Shown here one piece after another: positions 8,986-18,270 of a DNA stretch of 64,000 nucleotides (the first letter of the stretch is position 1; every line of letters starts with the position of its first letter). The notes beneath the pieces were generated by a model. That model saw only the letters and a list, made by a program, of their open reading frames with translations, was not told where the DNA came from and did no database searches. A program made the translations under genes and the position numbers. Origin of the DNA: Burkholderia sp. OK233 (lineage in GTDB: Bacteria > Pseudomonadota > Gammaproteobacteria > Burkholderiales > Burkholderiaceae); NCBI RefSeq assembly GCF_900230185.1, contig NZ_OCSR01000001.1, positions 62,001-126,000 on the forward strand, in the 5' to 3' direction.

Positions 8986-10724
8986 ATGACGCTAGAGCAA
9001 CGGCTTCGCGGCATGCGCAAGACGATGCGTGACATGTTCGGAATCGCCCGATTGCGTGCCGGCCAGGAGGACATCATTCGCAGCGTGCTGGAGCGGCGCG
9101 ACACACTTGCGACGATGCCGGCCGGCGCTGGCAAATTCCTCTGTTATCAATTACCGGCATTACTTCTCGACGGTACGACGCTCGTCGTGTCGCCACTCAT
9201 CGCCTTGATGAAGGACCAGGCGGACAAACTGCTGGCGGCGGACATCGAGTATACGTTGGTCAACAGCACGTTGCGCAGCCGCGATGAACGGGAGGCGTTG
9301 CAGCGCCTTCTGGACGGGAAGAGCGGCATCATCTTCGTCACGCTGGAGGGGCCCCGCATTCATGAAGGTATTGCGGGCGGGTGCCGGACATAACATGGGT
9401 GTGGCAGTGGTCGACGAAGCGCATTGCGTGTCGCAATGGGGCCACGACGTCCGGCCGGCGTTTCTTGAGATTGCCTGCGCCGTCAAGGCGCTCGGCCAAC
9501 CGCCGGTGCTTGCGCTGACTGCGACCGCGACTCCGCCTGTGCTGGACGACATCACGCGTTCGTTGGGGATGCGCGATCCGCGCGTGGTCCGCACGGGTAC
9601 GTTGCGGGAGAACCTGCGTTATCGTGTCGTGCAGCTCAGCGTAGGGGGCGGCCAAGACGGCGTCACGCGCGCCACACAGGCCAAGCGCGAGCAGCTGCGC
9701 GAAGTGATCGCGTCGAACGCTGGAGCCGACATCATCTACACAGCGACGATACGCGACGCCGAGGAGATTTACGGCTGGTTCGCAGAAGCTGGCGAATCCG
9801 TGTCGCGTTATCACGGCAAATTGACGCCGAGCGCGCGCGACGCCGCGCAGGAGGCATACATGTCGGGCACGACCCGGATGATCGTCGCGACCAACGTGTT
9901 CGGCATGGGTATCGACAAAGCCGACATCCGCTTTGTCATCCACTACCAGATGCCTGGCAGCCTCGACGCCGACTATCAGGAAACTGACCGAGCGCGCCGC
10001 GACGGGCAACCCGCCGATTGCGTGCTGCTGTTCGATCTGAACGACCGGCGCGTTCAGCAGTTCTTTCTCGCTGGCAGGTATCCGAGCGTCGAACTGGCGC
10101 AGCGTGTCTACGACATGCTCGCGGCACGCTGCAAAGATGCGCCGGAAGGTGTCACGGTCGCGGAGCTCAAGGACGCCTTGCCGGAGGTGGGCGGCGGCAA
10201 GCTGGAGGTGGCGCTCGGCATGCTGCTCAATGCCCGTATCGCGGGCCGCGACCGGCAGCGACGCTATCGTCTGCGGGCACGCGATGGCGCGTAGGGTAGC
10301 GCGCGTGATGCGGTGGCGAAAGCCGCCGCACGATTCGAACCGATGAGCGTCTACGATAAGGAAACGCTGCAACACATGATCAATTACGTGCAGACTGGCC
10401 AGTGCCGTTGGCGCGCTATCCTCGCGTACTACGGCGATACACCGGCGATGCAGCGCTGTGGCGTATGCGACATGCACGAGTCCTCCGCAGATTGCGCCGG
10501 CGGAGCAGTCGATCGCCGTGGGCGACACAGCGTTCAACGCGAACGCATCGACCCGATCGCCGAAGCCACATTCGTGGTCGCCCGGCGACGTGGTCCGCGT
10601 GCCGAGGTTTGGGGCGGGAGAAGTCGCGTTGGCGAGCGGCGAGCAGGTAGCGATCGTGTTTCCGGGCGGCAGAACACGGACCTTTATGTCGAATTTTCTG
10701 AAGGCGGTCCGCCGTGCGATCTAG
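8986..10724 (+). pseudogene. RecQ-like ATP-dependent DNA helicase, inactivated
   Basis: The gene begins well (GGAG before ATG 8986) and follows RecQ through motif I, VDEAHCVSQWGHD (motif II), LALTATATP (motif III), the ATNVFGMGIDKADIR region, a C-terminal zinc-type segment (CGVCDMH) and an RQC-like tail. It is broken by a frameshift near 9365, an in-frame stop at 10292-10294 and a second shift near 10480. Catalytic motifs are also changed: Walker A reads PAGAGKF instead of a form ending GKS/GKT, and motif VI reads QETDRARRDG instead of QE.GRAGRDG. It unwinds DNA in functional relatives; this copy cannot. Confidence 0.85.
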
Positions 10725-11255
10725 TTCGCGTGTGTGGCGATTGACGTACGGACAAAGACGAGCGTCAACGTTGTGCTCCCGTAATAGACTCGCGTCCTTG
10801 CCCGCCCTCTCTTAACCCGGTGAGCGTTGAATGAAAATTCACGTGGCTACGAACAACATCGAAGGGGCTAAACGGCACATCGGCATCGCGAAGACGATGA
10901 AAGCGATGAGACTTGCCGGGCAGCGGGAGCGTCTCGAACGACGAAGGCAGGAGCGTGCCCGATGCGCGGGGTGGCTTATGTTCGTCGGTATTTGCTAAAC
11001 CACCGGGGCAAACGATCCTCTGGGAGTCTGCCCTCCAAGGGCAAGCCGGCGGGCATATTGGTTGCGCATAGGCGAGTTCAAAAGACATGTCGCAGCAGTC
11101 CCGGTCGTAACCCCCTGTCATGACCGCAAGGGAGCGCGTCACAGGCGAATTTGCGGCGCGACGAGTTCTGCAACGGGCTAACGGTTAGCCGGGCCGCGGC
11201 GGGGGAACGTTTGACGAGTCTGACCTGACCTGACCGCGCCGTCCCCGGATGCAAG
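10725..11255. other. No supported gene
   Basis: About 530 bases between convergent units. A 55-codon plus-strand frame from ATG 10831 has no Shine-Dalgarno or relatives that I recognise. A longer minus-strand frame (10765-11142) also lacks support. Confidence 0.45.
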
Positions 11256-11564
11256 TCATACAGACCTGAGAATCACTTTCCGGACGGTTCCGCCTAGAAA
11301 CGCGGTGATCCCCGAACGGCTGGCAATTCCGATTGTGCGGCGAGGTCCGAGGACGATTGCGCCGACGCACAGTGCAACCAGCAGCGTGACGCGCGGTGCG
11401 TCTGCCAGCGAAGCGATCACGTCAACTGCGGGAGACCGCGTCCGCCCGTGCACGGCCGGGACTGATGGTGGCGTGCGATTTGCCGCAAGCAATGCTGCGC
11501 GTGATGCCGCCATGCGCAGCAGTATGGCAGTCTCGGCTTCCCGATCGGTAGATGCGCGGCTCAT
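11256..11564 (-). CDS. Small membrane protein in YqjK position
   Basis: A 102-residue protein with an Arg/Ala-rich N-terminal third and a hydrophobic segment (TLLVALCVGAIVLGP, residues about 62-76) followed by a basic tail. Its ATG overlaps the stop of the preceding holin-like gene (ATGA, 11561-11564), so translation is probably coupled. In E. coli the order is yqjD-yqjE-yqjK, and this gene holds the yqjK place; sequence similarity to YqjK itself is not evident. A degraded copy of its first codons is at the left edge of the window. Confidence 0.55.
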   Translation of the reverse strand: MSRASTDREAETAILLRMAASRAALLAANRTPPSVPAVHGRTRSPAVDVIASLADAPRVTLLVALCVGAIVLGPRRTIGIASRSGITAFLGGTVRKVILRSV

Positions 11565-11935
11565 TTGAGCGCTCCCTTCAACGTGTCGAGGTCGCTCCGG
11601 ATCTCCCTTTGCAGAACATGAAGCGAGCGGCCGGGTTTCTGAGCGAGAACGAGGAGCAGGGAGATAAATGACACGATCAGCCACATGGCGGCGACGCCCC
11701 ATACCACGGGAAGAAAATAGGGCGTCCTCCAAGCCGTCGCGATGATCGCAATGCACACAAACGAAAGAGTGAAAAGGCCAGCGACGGCCAGGGCAACCAG
11801 TGCGCTTAACTCGTGGACCAGACATTTCCTGGTCTCTTCAAGTTCGACACCGAGTAGCTCACCATAATCAGTGGCCCGTTCGACGCAGAATCTGCCGACG
11901 TTTCGCCACCTGGTGACTTTCGAACGGATGGACAT
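11561..11935 (-). CDS. Holin-like (YqjE/DUF1469-type) membrane protein
   Basis: A 124-residue protein with an N-terminal amphipathic helix, then two membrane segments (residues about 42-68 and 74-97: LVALAVAGLFTLSF and WGVAAMWLIVSFISLLLVL) and a soluble tail ending EIRSDLDTLKGALK. This is the YqjE / phage-holin-superfamily III layout. The ATG at 11935 has GAGGAG in front. It lies between the DUF883 gene (12042) and the YqjK-position gene, as in the yqjDEK operon of enterobacteria. A rearranged remnant of its C-terminus is at 42-92. Confidence 0.75.
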   Translation of the reverse strand: MSIRSKVTRWRNVGRFCVERATDYGELLGVELEETRKCLVHELSALVALAVAGLFTLSFVCIAIIATAWRTPYFLPVVWGVAAMWLIVSFISLLLVLAQKPGRSLHVLQREIRSDLDTLKGALK

Positions 11936-12041
11936 TGCGGTACTCCTCGGGGCTGGCTGGTTGCGGAAACGCCGTGGCGGCGCGCCAGGGGCTTGTCGTC
12001 TGCACCTCTTCGGTCTCGCTGAGGGCAAGACGCGAATAGCC

Positions 12042-12338
12042 TTACTCCCGATCTCTCCAGTCGCTCCGAACGTTATCGGGCCTCGTGCGATTCGCTGCGA
12101 GTAGCGCTCCGAGGATCAAACCCACGCCGGCGGCAATCGCCAGCGCTGCGAGCGGCCGCTCCACAGTAGACTCGCGTACGACACCCGCAAAATCGGCATA
12201 GAGTTGCTGCGCTTTGCCACCCAGTTCCTTCGCTGTTCCGCTAACCTGCGCACCGGCATTGTCCAGCAGGTTCCCGGCGGCTTGCTGCACGTCGCCGGCA
12301 ACTTCCCGTAGCGTTCCTTCTCCTTTCGTCGTTTCCAT
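12042..12338 (-). CDS. DUF883-family (YqjD-like) membrane-anchored protein
   Basis: A 98-residue protein. Residues 8-50 are a CsbD-like/apolipoprotein-like amphipathic region (DVQQAAGNLLDNAGAQV), followed by the DUF883 C-terminus: ERPLAALAIAAGVGLILG (about 66-83), a single membrane anchor next to a basic tail. YqjD homologues bind ribosomes at the inner membrane in stationary phase. It is the first gene of a three-gene unit with the holin-like and YqjK-position genes. A second DUF883 gene lies at 712. Confidence 0.8.
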   Translation of the reverse strand: METTKGEGTLREVAGDVQQAAGNLLDNAGAQVSGTAKELGGKAQQLYADFAGVVRESTVERPLAALAIAAGVGLILGALLAANRTRPDNVRSDWRDRE

Positions 12339-12794
12339 TGTCTACTCCTCGAGTGAGTGCGGCCGGGCCGCACGGGTAAATTACGCCAGTATGTGAAAAC
12401 CGCGAACCGCGCCTCTCTGCAAGGCAAAGAATAGGCATCGGGATAGCGTACCAACTGGTGCGCAAGAGTTGGGCCCAGCTCGACAATTCGTTGAGACGCG
12501 AATACGAACGGCGGGCGCTCTCCGTATCCAGCTGCCGGTGCCATTTCGTTAGTCTGACGCAAGGTGCAGATCCAGTCGTCCAGCTGGACTAGCATGAAAG
12601 CAACGCCACGAAGCGCGCATGGCCGGTCCGGCGCGATAACGCGCGGTGGACCCGACAAGCCGAGCGGACGGAAGAAACCCGCTGACTCCTTGGTGTTTTT
12701 TAGGAACGCCTCGTCGCCTCTGCGACGTGGCTGTTGGAGTGCGCTTGGGCAGACGGGAAAGAACGCTTCAGTGGCGCCCGCACCGATCGTGCGT
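12339..12794. other. No supported gene; probable yqjD-like promoter region
   Basis: About 450 bases between two minus-strand units. The left end should hold the promoter of the DUF883 operon. No coding frame with a domain is visible. Confidence 0.4.
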
Positions 12795-14090
12795 TCAGGG
12801 GCTGAGCATGAAGCACAACATGGCGAGCGCGGCTGCGCCCATCGCAATCGTTGCAGCCCATCCCGTGACGCGCAGGCGCGTAGGAATGGTGAAGCTACCC
12901 ATGATTTTTGGATTCACTGCCATGAACATGATCAGTCCCATGATCGGGACGGAAACCACTCCGTTGATCACGGCGCTCCAGTAAAGCGCCTTGATGGGAT
13001 CGATTTTTGTAAAGCCGATCCCGAGACCGATCAGAGTCGACAGGGCGATGATGCCGTAGAAACGTTTCGCCAGTTGCGGTTTCAGCGCGAGGCTGTTGCG
13101 CCAGTTGAACGCGCCCGCCATCGCGTAGGCTGCAGATCCTGCAAGCACTGGCAGCGCGAGCAGGCCTGTGCCGACGATTCCCAGACTGAACAGAGTGAAA
13201 GCGAACCGACCTGCAATGGGCTTCAGCGCGACAGCGGCCTGCGAAGACGTCTGTATGTCAGTCACGCCGTGCGCATTCAGGGTTGCCGCAGTCGTCAGGA
13301 TAATGAAAAAAGCAACCACGTTTGAAAATCCCATCCCGATCCAGGTGTCGATCCGGATGCGACGCAGGTTGGCCCGACCCTGGCCAGGCGCATTCTTGAG
13401 TGCACGCTGGCCCGATTCGGCGCGCATCTCTTCTACCTCCTGCGAAGCCTGCCAGAAGAACAGGTACGGACTGATGGTTGTACCCAATACAGCAACGACC
13501 GTCGTGAGGTAATCGCTTTTCCAGGACAGGTGCGGAATAAAGGTACGAACCAGCACCGTTTGCCACGGGATCTGGACGACAAACACCGTGGCCACGTAAG
13601 CGAACAGCGCGAGTGTCAACCACTTCAGTACGCGAACATAAGTGCGATAGGGAACGAAGAGCTGCAGCAGTACGGAAATGAATGCAAGCGCGACGGTGTA
13701 AATGCGCATTGGACCGCCGATTACCAGGTTGACCGCCGCACCCATTGCCGTGAGGTCGGCCGCGATGTTGATTGTGTTGGAAACCAGGAGGAGGACTACG
13801 GAGCCGTAGAGCAGCCACGCGGGATAGTGGCGCCTGATGTTTGTCGCCAGCCCGTGACCGCTCACGCGCCCCAACCGTGCACTGACTATCTGGATGGCGA
13901 CCATCAGCGGATAGGTGATGATGATGGTCCACAACATGTTGAAGCCGAACTGCGCACCCGCCTGCGAATAGGTCGCGATACCGCTCGGATCGTCGTCCGC
14001 GGCGCCGGTAACCAGGCCCGGACCGAGCTTTTCCAGCCACGACTGAACCTCGGGATCCGGCTTGTCGGACGGGTCGATGTCGATGTCCAT
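12795..14090 (-). CDS. Nramp-family-like metal ion transporter, atypical motifs
   Basis: A 431-residue protein with about 11 predicted membrane segments and the Nramp arrangement: a cytosolic N-terminus, LGPGLVTGAADDDPSGIATY in TM1, and TTISPYLFFWQASQE in TM6. Canonical Nramp metal sites are DPGN (TM1) and MPH (TM6); here they read DPSG and SPY, so the Met-based site for transition metals is missing. Similar clades occur widely in Burkholderiaceae, and their substrates are uncertain (Mg-like or other cations possible). ATG 14090 is preferred to 14120, neither having a strong site. The gene is complete and collinear with the family. Confidence 0.75.
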   Translation of the reverse strand: MDIDIDPSDKPDPEVQSWLEKLGPGLVTGAADDDPSGIATYSQAGAQFGFNMLWTIIITYPLMVAIQIVSARLGRVSGHGLATNIRRHYPAWLLYGSVVLLLVSNTINIAADLTAMGAAVNLVIGGPMRIYTVALAFISVLLQLFVPYRTYVRVLKWLTLALFAYVATVFVVQIPWQTVLVRTFIPHLSWKSDYLTTVVAVLGTTISPYLFFWQASQEVEEMRAESGQRALKNAPGQGRANLRRIRIDTWIGMGFSNVVAFFIILTTAATLNAHGVTDIQTSSQAAVALKPIAGRFAFTLFSLGIVGTGLLALPVLAGSAAYAMAGAFNWRNSLALKPQLAKRFYGIIALSTLIGLGIGFTKIDPIKALYWSAVINGVVSVPIMGLIMFMAVNPKIMGSFTIPTRLRVTGWAATIAMGAAALAMLCFMLSP

Positions 14091-14222
14091 TTCGGCGCCT
14101 TTGGGAAAAGTGCATGGCATGTACTACGAGCGGGGAAAGTCTGCCCCCTGAACCTTTTATGAAGCGACTGCATGTCACGCTGGGCGCGTCGAAGCCTCCC
14201 ACGGGGTGTCCGGTCCCGCCGG

Positions 14223-14531
14223 TCAGCAACCGACGCCAGGCGTTGCCTCTGACGCTTCGGACTCGCTTTTTTTTCGCAGCACTTCGCCGGTCTCCCGCAA
14301 CTCACTGCGTCCGACCACATCATCCGGGCCCGGACTCCGGTCGCACGCCGGGCACCCGGGTTTCATTTCCGCAAACAGTCGGTCTTCTCCGTCGTACGTC
14401 CCGGTATGGGTCAACCCGCGCAGCCACGCCTTATGCCAACCGTTTGAAAAAACGCCTGCGTCTATTGTTTCGATGAGGGCTCCGCGATGTCCGCATGGGC
14501 ATTCGAGGTAAGTGAAGATCCGCGTTTTCAT
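14223..14531 (-). CDS. Small Cys-pair (zinc-ribbon-like) protein
   Basis: A 102-residue soluble protein. CPCGH at residues 11-15 and CPAC at about 60-63 form two Cys pairs that could bind zinc. The C-terminal third is charged and probably disordered. ATG 14531 has GGGAGG just upstream. The start overlaps the stop of the minus-strand remnant at 14528 (ATGA), suggesting translational coupling with a gene now truncated. No function is known to me. Confidence 0.55.
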   Translation of the reverse strand: MKTRIFTYLECPCGHRGALIETIDAGVFSNGWHKAWLRGLTHTGTYDGEDRLFAEMKPGCPACDRSPGPDDVVGRSELRETGEVLRKKSESEASEATPGVGC

Positions 14532-14662
14532 GAAGGCCTCCCGCCGGTTTCCATCAAGCTCAGCATGAATCGGGCCACCAAATAATTCACGAATCCGCGG
14601 TGCGCGAGCATCTTTGCGCTATCCAGCTCTGCGCTCCGCTTGATTTCCCGTAACCGGTACAA
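14528..14662 (-). pseudogene. 3' remnant of an unknown gene
   Basis: The C-terminal 44 residues of a minus-strand frame (ending ARFMLSLMETGGRPS) stop at 14528 in an ATGA overlap with the Cys-pair gene, the signature of a real upstream partner. Upstream of about 14662 the DNA is the plus-strand SYLF duplication, so the 5' part of this gene was lost when that segment arrived. Not recognised. Confidence 0.4.
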
Positions 14663-14998
14663 AGCGGCGGCCAGTACGGCGAAGGCGCGCTGCGCGTTGG
14701 CGGCCAAACAGTCGGCTATTACAGCACGGCTGGCGGTTCGTTCGGTCTGCAAATCGGCGCGCAGTCCAAAGCAATCATTTTCCTGTTCATGACACAGGAT
14801 GCGCTCGACCGCTTCCGCAACAGCGATGGCTGGGCAGTCGGCGCCGACGCGACGGTCGCCGTGGTGAAAGTCGGGGCGAACGGCAATATCGATACGTCAA
14901 CCGCGACCGCGCCGGTACAGGCCTTGGTGCTGACCAATGCCGGGCTGATGGCCGGCGTGTCGCCGGAAGGCACCAAGGTCACGCGGCTCAGGATCTGA
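14663..14998 (+). pseudogene. SYLF (YSC84) lipoprotein, 3' fragment
   Basis: About 110 codons, nearly identical to the C-terminal part of the intact lipoprotein at 34213-34806 (GYYSTAGGSFGLQIGAQSKA, ALDRFRNSDGWAVGADATVA, LMAGVSPEGTKVTRLRI). The signal peptide, lipobox and first half are absent. The fragment starts at the left border of a segmental duplication of about 1 kb. SYLF domains bind lipids; this truncated copy has no start or export signal. Confidence 0.85.
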
Positions 14999-15025
14999 CA
15001 CGCTGAGTCCTGGCGGTCCAGGCGA

Positions 15026-15406
15026 CGCGTATCTGAATTCGGGCAACGCTTTCCGTGAATCTCGGGCGGCGCCCGGCAAACGCATCTGTTTATCGACGAC
15101 GTGCAGACTGTCAAATGGCACCGCGACCTGGTGGGTACCGGGACCGGGAATACCACCGACGGACAGAATGGCGTACGTCCCACTATCTTTGGGATTCACA
15201 ACCAGATCGTCGATCGTTCCGATCGTGCCCATGCTTTCGTTGTAGACGATTGAGCCGATGATTCTGGAGGCCCATTATCCGGACGCCAGGTGAACGACGT
15301 CGACGCGGGTCGTGGTGATCGACTGCACCGTCCCCTGGGCCTGCAGGGTGTCGGTGGCAAACGCGGTGGCAAGCATAACCGAGCAGGTGACGATGGCGAA
15401 CTTCAT
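15026..15406 (-). pseudogene. PRC-barrel protein with signal peptide, nonsense-inactivated (copy A)
   Basis: Starts with an intact ATG (15406) and signal peptide (MKFAIVTCSVMLATAFA), continues as a PRC-barrel protein and ends near EFRYAS (about 15026). An in-frame stop interrupts it where the paralogue has SGYRAS (here SG-stop-WAS), shortly after the signal peptide. The rest, from GTIGTIDDLVV on, remains open. The paralogue at 34705-35184 has the body intact but lost this ATG, so the two copies have complementary lesions. The original end is not marked by a stop here, so the frame runs on antisense to the SYLF fragment. Confidence 0.75.
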
Positions 15407-15942
15407 ATCAAACTCGCTACGTGTCAGTCAGTCAACGAAGGAACGAATGGGGCCCGCAGGCGCGATCGTGCCGTTCGCGGTGAAAGCATCGTGCTCACCG
15501 CCCGCGCTCCCATCATTCTCATGTTAGCGCCTCGTTGCGGCGACCGGACGATCGTCATGTCTGGGGCGCGCCAATTGTGCCACGCAATGCAATTGCGCAC
15601 TGCCGATGTACTCACTTCCCGATCCTGCCGGGATGGAGACGATGACGGGGCGCGGCGGCAACGGCGCAGCGAGGCACCGTCGCCAAGAACGAAGGGTAGA
15701 CACTGTAGCGTGCCGGCATCAACGGATGTGCGAGAAAGAAAACTCTGGAGCTTATGACGGTGGCGCGTGAGCGCAACTCACGCAAAATCGCGCCCCGTGG
15801 TCGACTCGACCGCGACCGTACGACAGCGTATCGCGTTCACCGTGGGTTCCTTGTCCGACCTCCGGCATGGGAATTGCGGCGAATAGAACGCGGGCTCACA
15901 CCTTCCGGTGCTAACGACCGCTTCGCATTTGGGGAGACTGTC
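15407..15942. other. No supported gene
   Basis: The first 270 bases belong to segmental duplication copy A. The rest is non-coding as far as I can see and ends in the leader of the Gly/Ala-rich secreted protein gene. Confidence 0.45.
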
Positions 15943-16221
15943 ATGCGAGTTGCGACGAGAGGAATGTTGATTTCAGCATTATTTGTCGGTATATCAGGGT
16001 CCGTCTACGCACAAGGTGCGGGCGGCGGCGGGGCGGCCGGGGGGCAAGGCGGCACGGGGATGAGCAAACCGAACGCAAGTGGTTCAACCGATACAGTGTC
16101 GGGCGCGTCCGGGGCGAATAGCATGGCACCCGCTGGTTCTACTCCGCACAAGAAGATGCACAAGAAGTCCAGCGCAGCCACGCCGGCCTCGGCCGCCAAT
16201 CCGGGTTCGGGTGGCAGTTGA
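15943..16221 (+). CDS. Small secreted Gly/Ala-rich protein
   Basis: A 92-residue protein with a clear Sec signal peptide (MRVATRGMLISALFVGISGS, cleavage after VYA) followed by a low-complexity Gly/Ala/Ser region, with a basic KKMHKK patch near residue 70. GGGGAG precedes the ATG. Proteins of this composition are common in Burkholderiaceae and have no assigned function. It stands alone. Confidence 0.65.
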   Translation: MRVATRGMLISALFVGISGSVYAQGAGGGGAAGGQGGTGMSKPNASGSTDTVSGASGANSMAPAGSTPHKKMHKKSSAATPASAANPGSGGS

Positions 16222-16741
16222 AAGGTAGGCTTTGACGATGTTGGCGGTCGCGCGTATTGCGGTTTCAGGCATAGTGAGATGACGCCGACCGCCGGTGTAA
16301 TGCTTCCGATTGATGAGTAGCTTGTTAGGAGCATCGACCCCGCTCGTCCCGACGTTGGCGTTCGCCGCCGCGACCAAACACCGTTTGCTTCGAGGATTCT
16401 CCCTCTACTGAAGCACGCTCTGGTTAGGTCATCGGCCCTGTCACCACCCATGCGACTACGGTCAGCACGGCCAGGCAAAAGGCGACCGGTGAACCGGCCC
16501 AACAGGTGACCAGACTCGCGAACTTGTCGAACGCGCGGGGATGCCATCCTTCTGATGTCGGAACTTCGTCGAGGAGTTGCAACTACCGACGTTCGTATGC
16601 TCGGCACGGGCGGATTTGAGGTCGCACGCGCTGTTCAGCAAAGCATCGCCGAGCTGAAGCATTACCAGCCGTTAGCCGTGGCCTTAGGGTAGCATCACCG
16701 TGCCGCCTATGATGGGCCGAGGAATTCCCCCGTCCGAAGAG
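16222..16741. other. No supported gene
   Basis: About 520 bases with no convincing frame. The last nine bases (16733-16741, TCCGAAGAG) are the left copy of the target duplication of the IS4-family element. The original DNA here probably ran directly into the ParB-like gene and may have held its promoter. Confidence 0.5.
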
Positions 16742-18252
16742 CTCAGGATTACCCACAGATTGATTGATCATGCTATTCATTTTGCCTGCAGAGCCGATAC
16801 ATCTTCGTGATGTCGTGCAATACGAGGAACCCGCGCCAGAGGACGGTTGGGCCGGGCGGTCGGTCATGCTTGCGGTTCTGGTAGCCGCCCAGCATGGCTA
16901 TCCACAAGACGGCCTGCTGCAAAGACGGCGTCTGCTTTGGCAATTTCGTCGTGTCGTTTGAGTGGCAATACAATGCCTGCCATTCGAGAGGCTGCAACAG
17001 TACGTCGCAAGGTAAATCGGTGTCGATTCGAGCCAGCAGGGTCGCGTACAGGATGCGCCAACTGATGACCGTGAACAGAGCTGTGGCGCGCACGAACCGG
17101 TCGAGGTTGCCAAACTGACGCGCTTCGATACGGCAACCGCTTTTCAGAACACGATGCCACGATTCAATGGTCCATCGACGCGCATACCAGGCAAGCCGCT
17201 CAAGTACTTCCTCGAGCGTGGTCGTCGGTACGGAGCTCAGAAGCATCCATTCGAGAGGTTCCACACCGCACGGAGGAGAGGTTTCGATAGCATGAATAGC
17301 GAATACGTCTACTTCCTTCAACCTACTCGCGCGCGCCTTTGGGGGCCGCAATCGTACTGTCGCACAGCGCAAGGTCAGTCGTGCCGTACGCTGGGGCGCA
17401 TTGCGTCTGGCGGGCACCAACAGGTCAGTCCTGCCCAGGGGCCTGGTTGCCTCTACTGCTTCCCAAAGGTATCCATCAGGATGACGAGCCCGACGATTCC
17501 AGGAGGCGCGGATCAACCAATCGACGCCGGCGGGACGTTCAGCGACAAACAGTTCGAACAGGTCGCTCTCGCGATCGCCAACGCCGACGAAGCGGGTGTC
17601 GGCACAGCGAGTTTTAAGCGATGCGAGATGCTCGACCCCCTCAAGCCATTTAACGCTTTCTTTCTCGTGGACCAAGCGACTTTTACGTTGACGTGTCTTG
17701 CCAAACTCTGCTTCGGGGCGCACCCACGTCTTCATGCCGAGCACACCGAGTGGCAGGCCATCAGGGGTAACGGCAAGCAAGCTATGCATCATGAAGCCAC
17801 GCGTATTACTTCCCGTGCAGTAACCCAGCCCCTCGGTGGCAGACAGATGTGCAAGGTTGAATTCGGTCGTGTCCTGCACAGCCAGGACAACGGGTACTTG
17901 CTTCATGCGATCCAACGTTTGCGCAATGTGCGGCGCGAGTATTCCGTTCGTATCGACTTGTGCATTGTCGAAGAATCGGTACGCGGCCTTGAGTTCCGCT
18001 GGTTTGAGGGATTGGGGAAACGGACACTGCGGTGCGCATCCGAGCCGACGCGCCAGAGCGACAAGTCGCCGCACCAGACGTGCGTCGCCAAGATTCGCTT
18101 CGCCGAACTCGGCACTTGCCCAATCATCGCTGTGGTTATCGCCCGCCAATGTCGCATGCCACTGCAAACAGTATGCGCAGAAGTTAACATTGGGCTAACT
18201 CGTTTACAAGCGGATCTTCCAACCATTCCTCGGAAATGTGGGTAATCCTGAG
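16742..18252. mobile_element. Complete IS4-family (IS50-like) insertion sequence
   Basis: The element is 1511 bp long. Its ends are perfect 16-bp inverted repeats, CTCAGGATTACCCACA at 16742-16757 and its reverse complement at 18237-18252. The flanks are a 9-bp direct duplication, TCCGAAGAG, at 16733-16741 and 18253-18261. Nine bases is the size known for the IS50/Tn5 branch of IS4. It carries one intact transposase gene. It sits just upstream of the ParB-like gene, between its Shine-Dalgarno and any older promoter. Confidence 0.95.
16773..18167 (-). CDS. IS4-family transposase (Tn5-like)
   Basis: A 464-residue DDE transposase. The first catalytic Asp is in LAVQDTTEFN (about residue 97), the second in VGDRESDLFELF (about 195), and the Glu in YARRWTIESWHRVLKSGCR (about 345), which is the IS4 Y-(2)-R-(3)-E-(6)-K box. 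The N-terminus (WASAEFGEANLGDARLVRR) matches the DNA-binding domain of Tn5-type enzymes. Length is normal and no lesion is seen, so the element may still move. It is encoded opposite to the neighbouring ParB-like gene. Confidence 0.95.
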   Translation of the reverse strand: MQWHATLAGDNHSDDWASAEFGEANLGDARLVRRLVALARRLGCAPQCPFPQSLKPAELKAAYRFFDNAQVDTNGILAPHIAQTLDRMKQVPVVLAVQDTTEFNLAHLSATEGLGYCTGSNTRGFMMHSLLAVTPDGLPLGVLGMKTWVRPEAEFGKTRQRKSRLVHEKESVKWLEGVEHLASLKTRCADTRFVGVGDRESDLFELFVAERPAGVDWLIRASWNRRARHPDGYLWEAVEATRPLGRTDLLVPARRNAPQRTARLTLRCATVRLRPPKARASRLKEVDVFAIHAIETSPPCGVEPLEWMLLSSVPTTTLEEVLERLAWYARRWTIESWHRVLKSGCRIEARQFGNLDRFVRATALFTVISWRILYATLLARIDTDLPCDVLLQPLEWQALYCHSNDTTKLPKQTPSLQQAVLWIAMLGGYQNRKHDRPPGPTVLWRGFLVLHDITKMYRLCRQNE

Positions 18253-18270
18253 TCCGAAGAGGGAGGAGCT

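Larger units (their letters stand above)
14663..15680. repeat. Segmental duplication copy A (SYLF 3' part, PRC-barrel, flank)
   Basis: This stretch matches 34470-35490 in the same orientation, with frequent substitutions and a few indels. It holds the end of the SYLF gene, the convergent PRC-barrel gene and about 270 bases of non-coding DNA beyond it. Borders were judged by eye: left near 14663 (GGCCAGTACGGCGAAGGCGC), right near 15680. Confidence 0.75.

Noticed and set aside
9338..10537. 399-codon minus-strand frame opposite the RecQ-like gene
   Set aside because: It is the antisense of conserved helicase motifs, which are clear on the plus strand.
10831..10998. 55-codon plus-strand frame after the RecQ-like gene
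   Set aside because: No Shine-Dalgarno, no relatives recognised and unremarkable codon use.
12564..13325. 253-codon plus-strand frame opposite the Nramp-like gene
   Set aside because: Nramp domains are clear on the minus strand; this frame has no start signal or domain.
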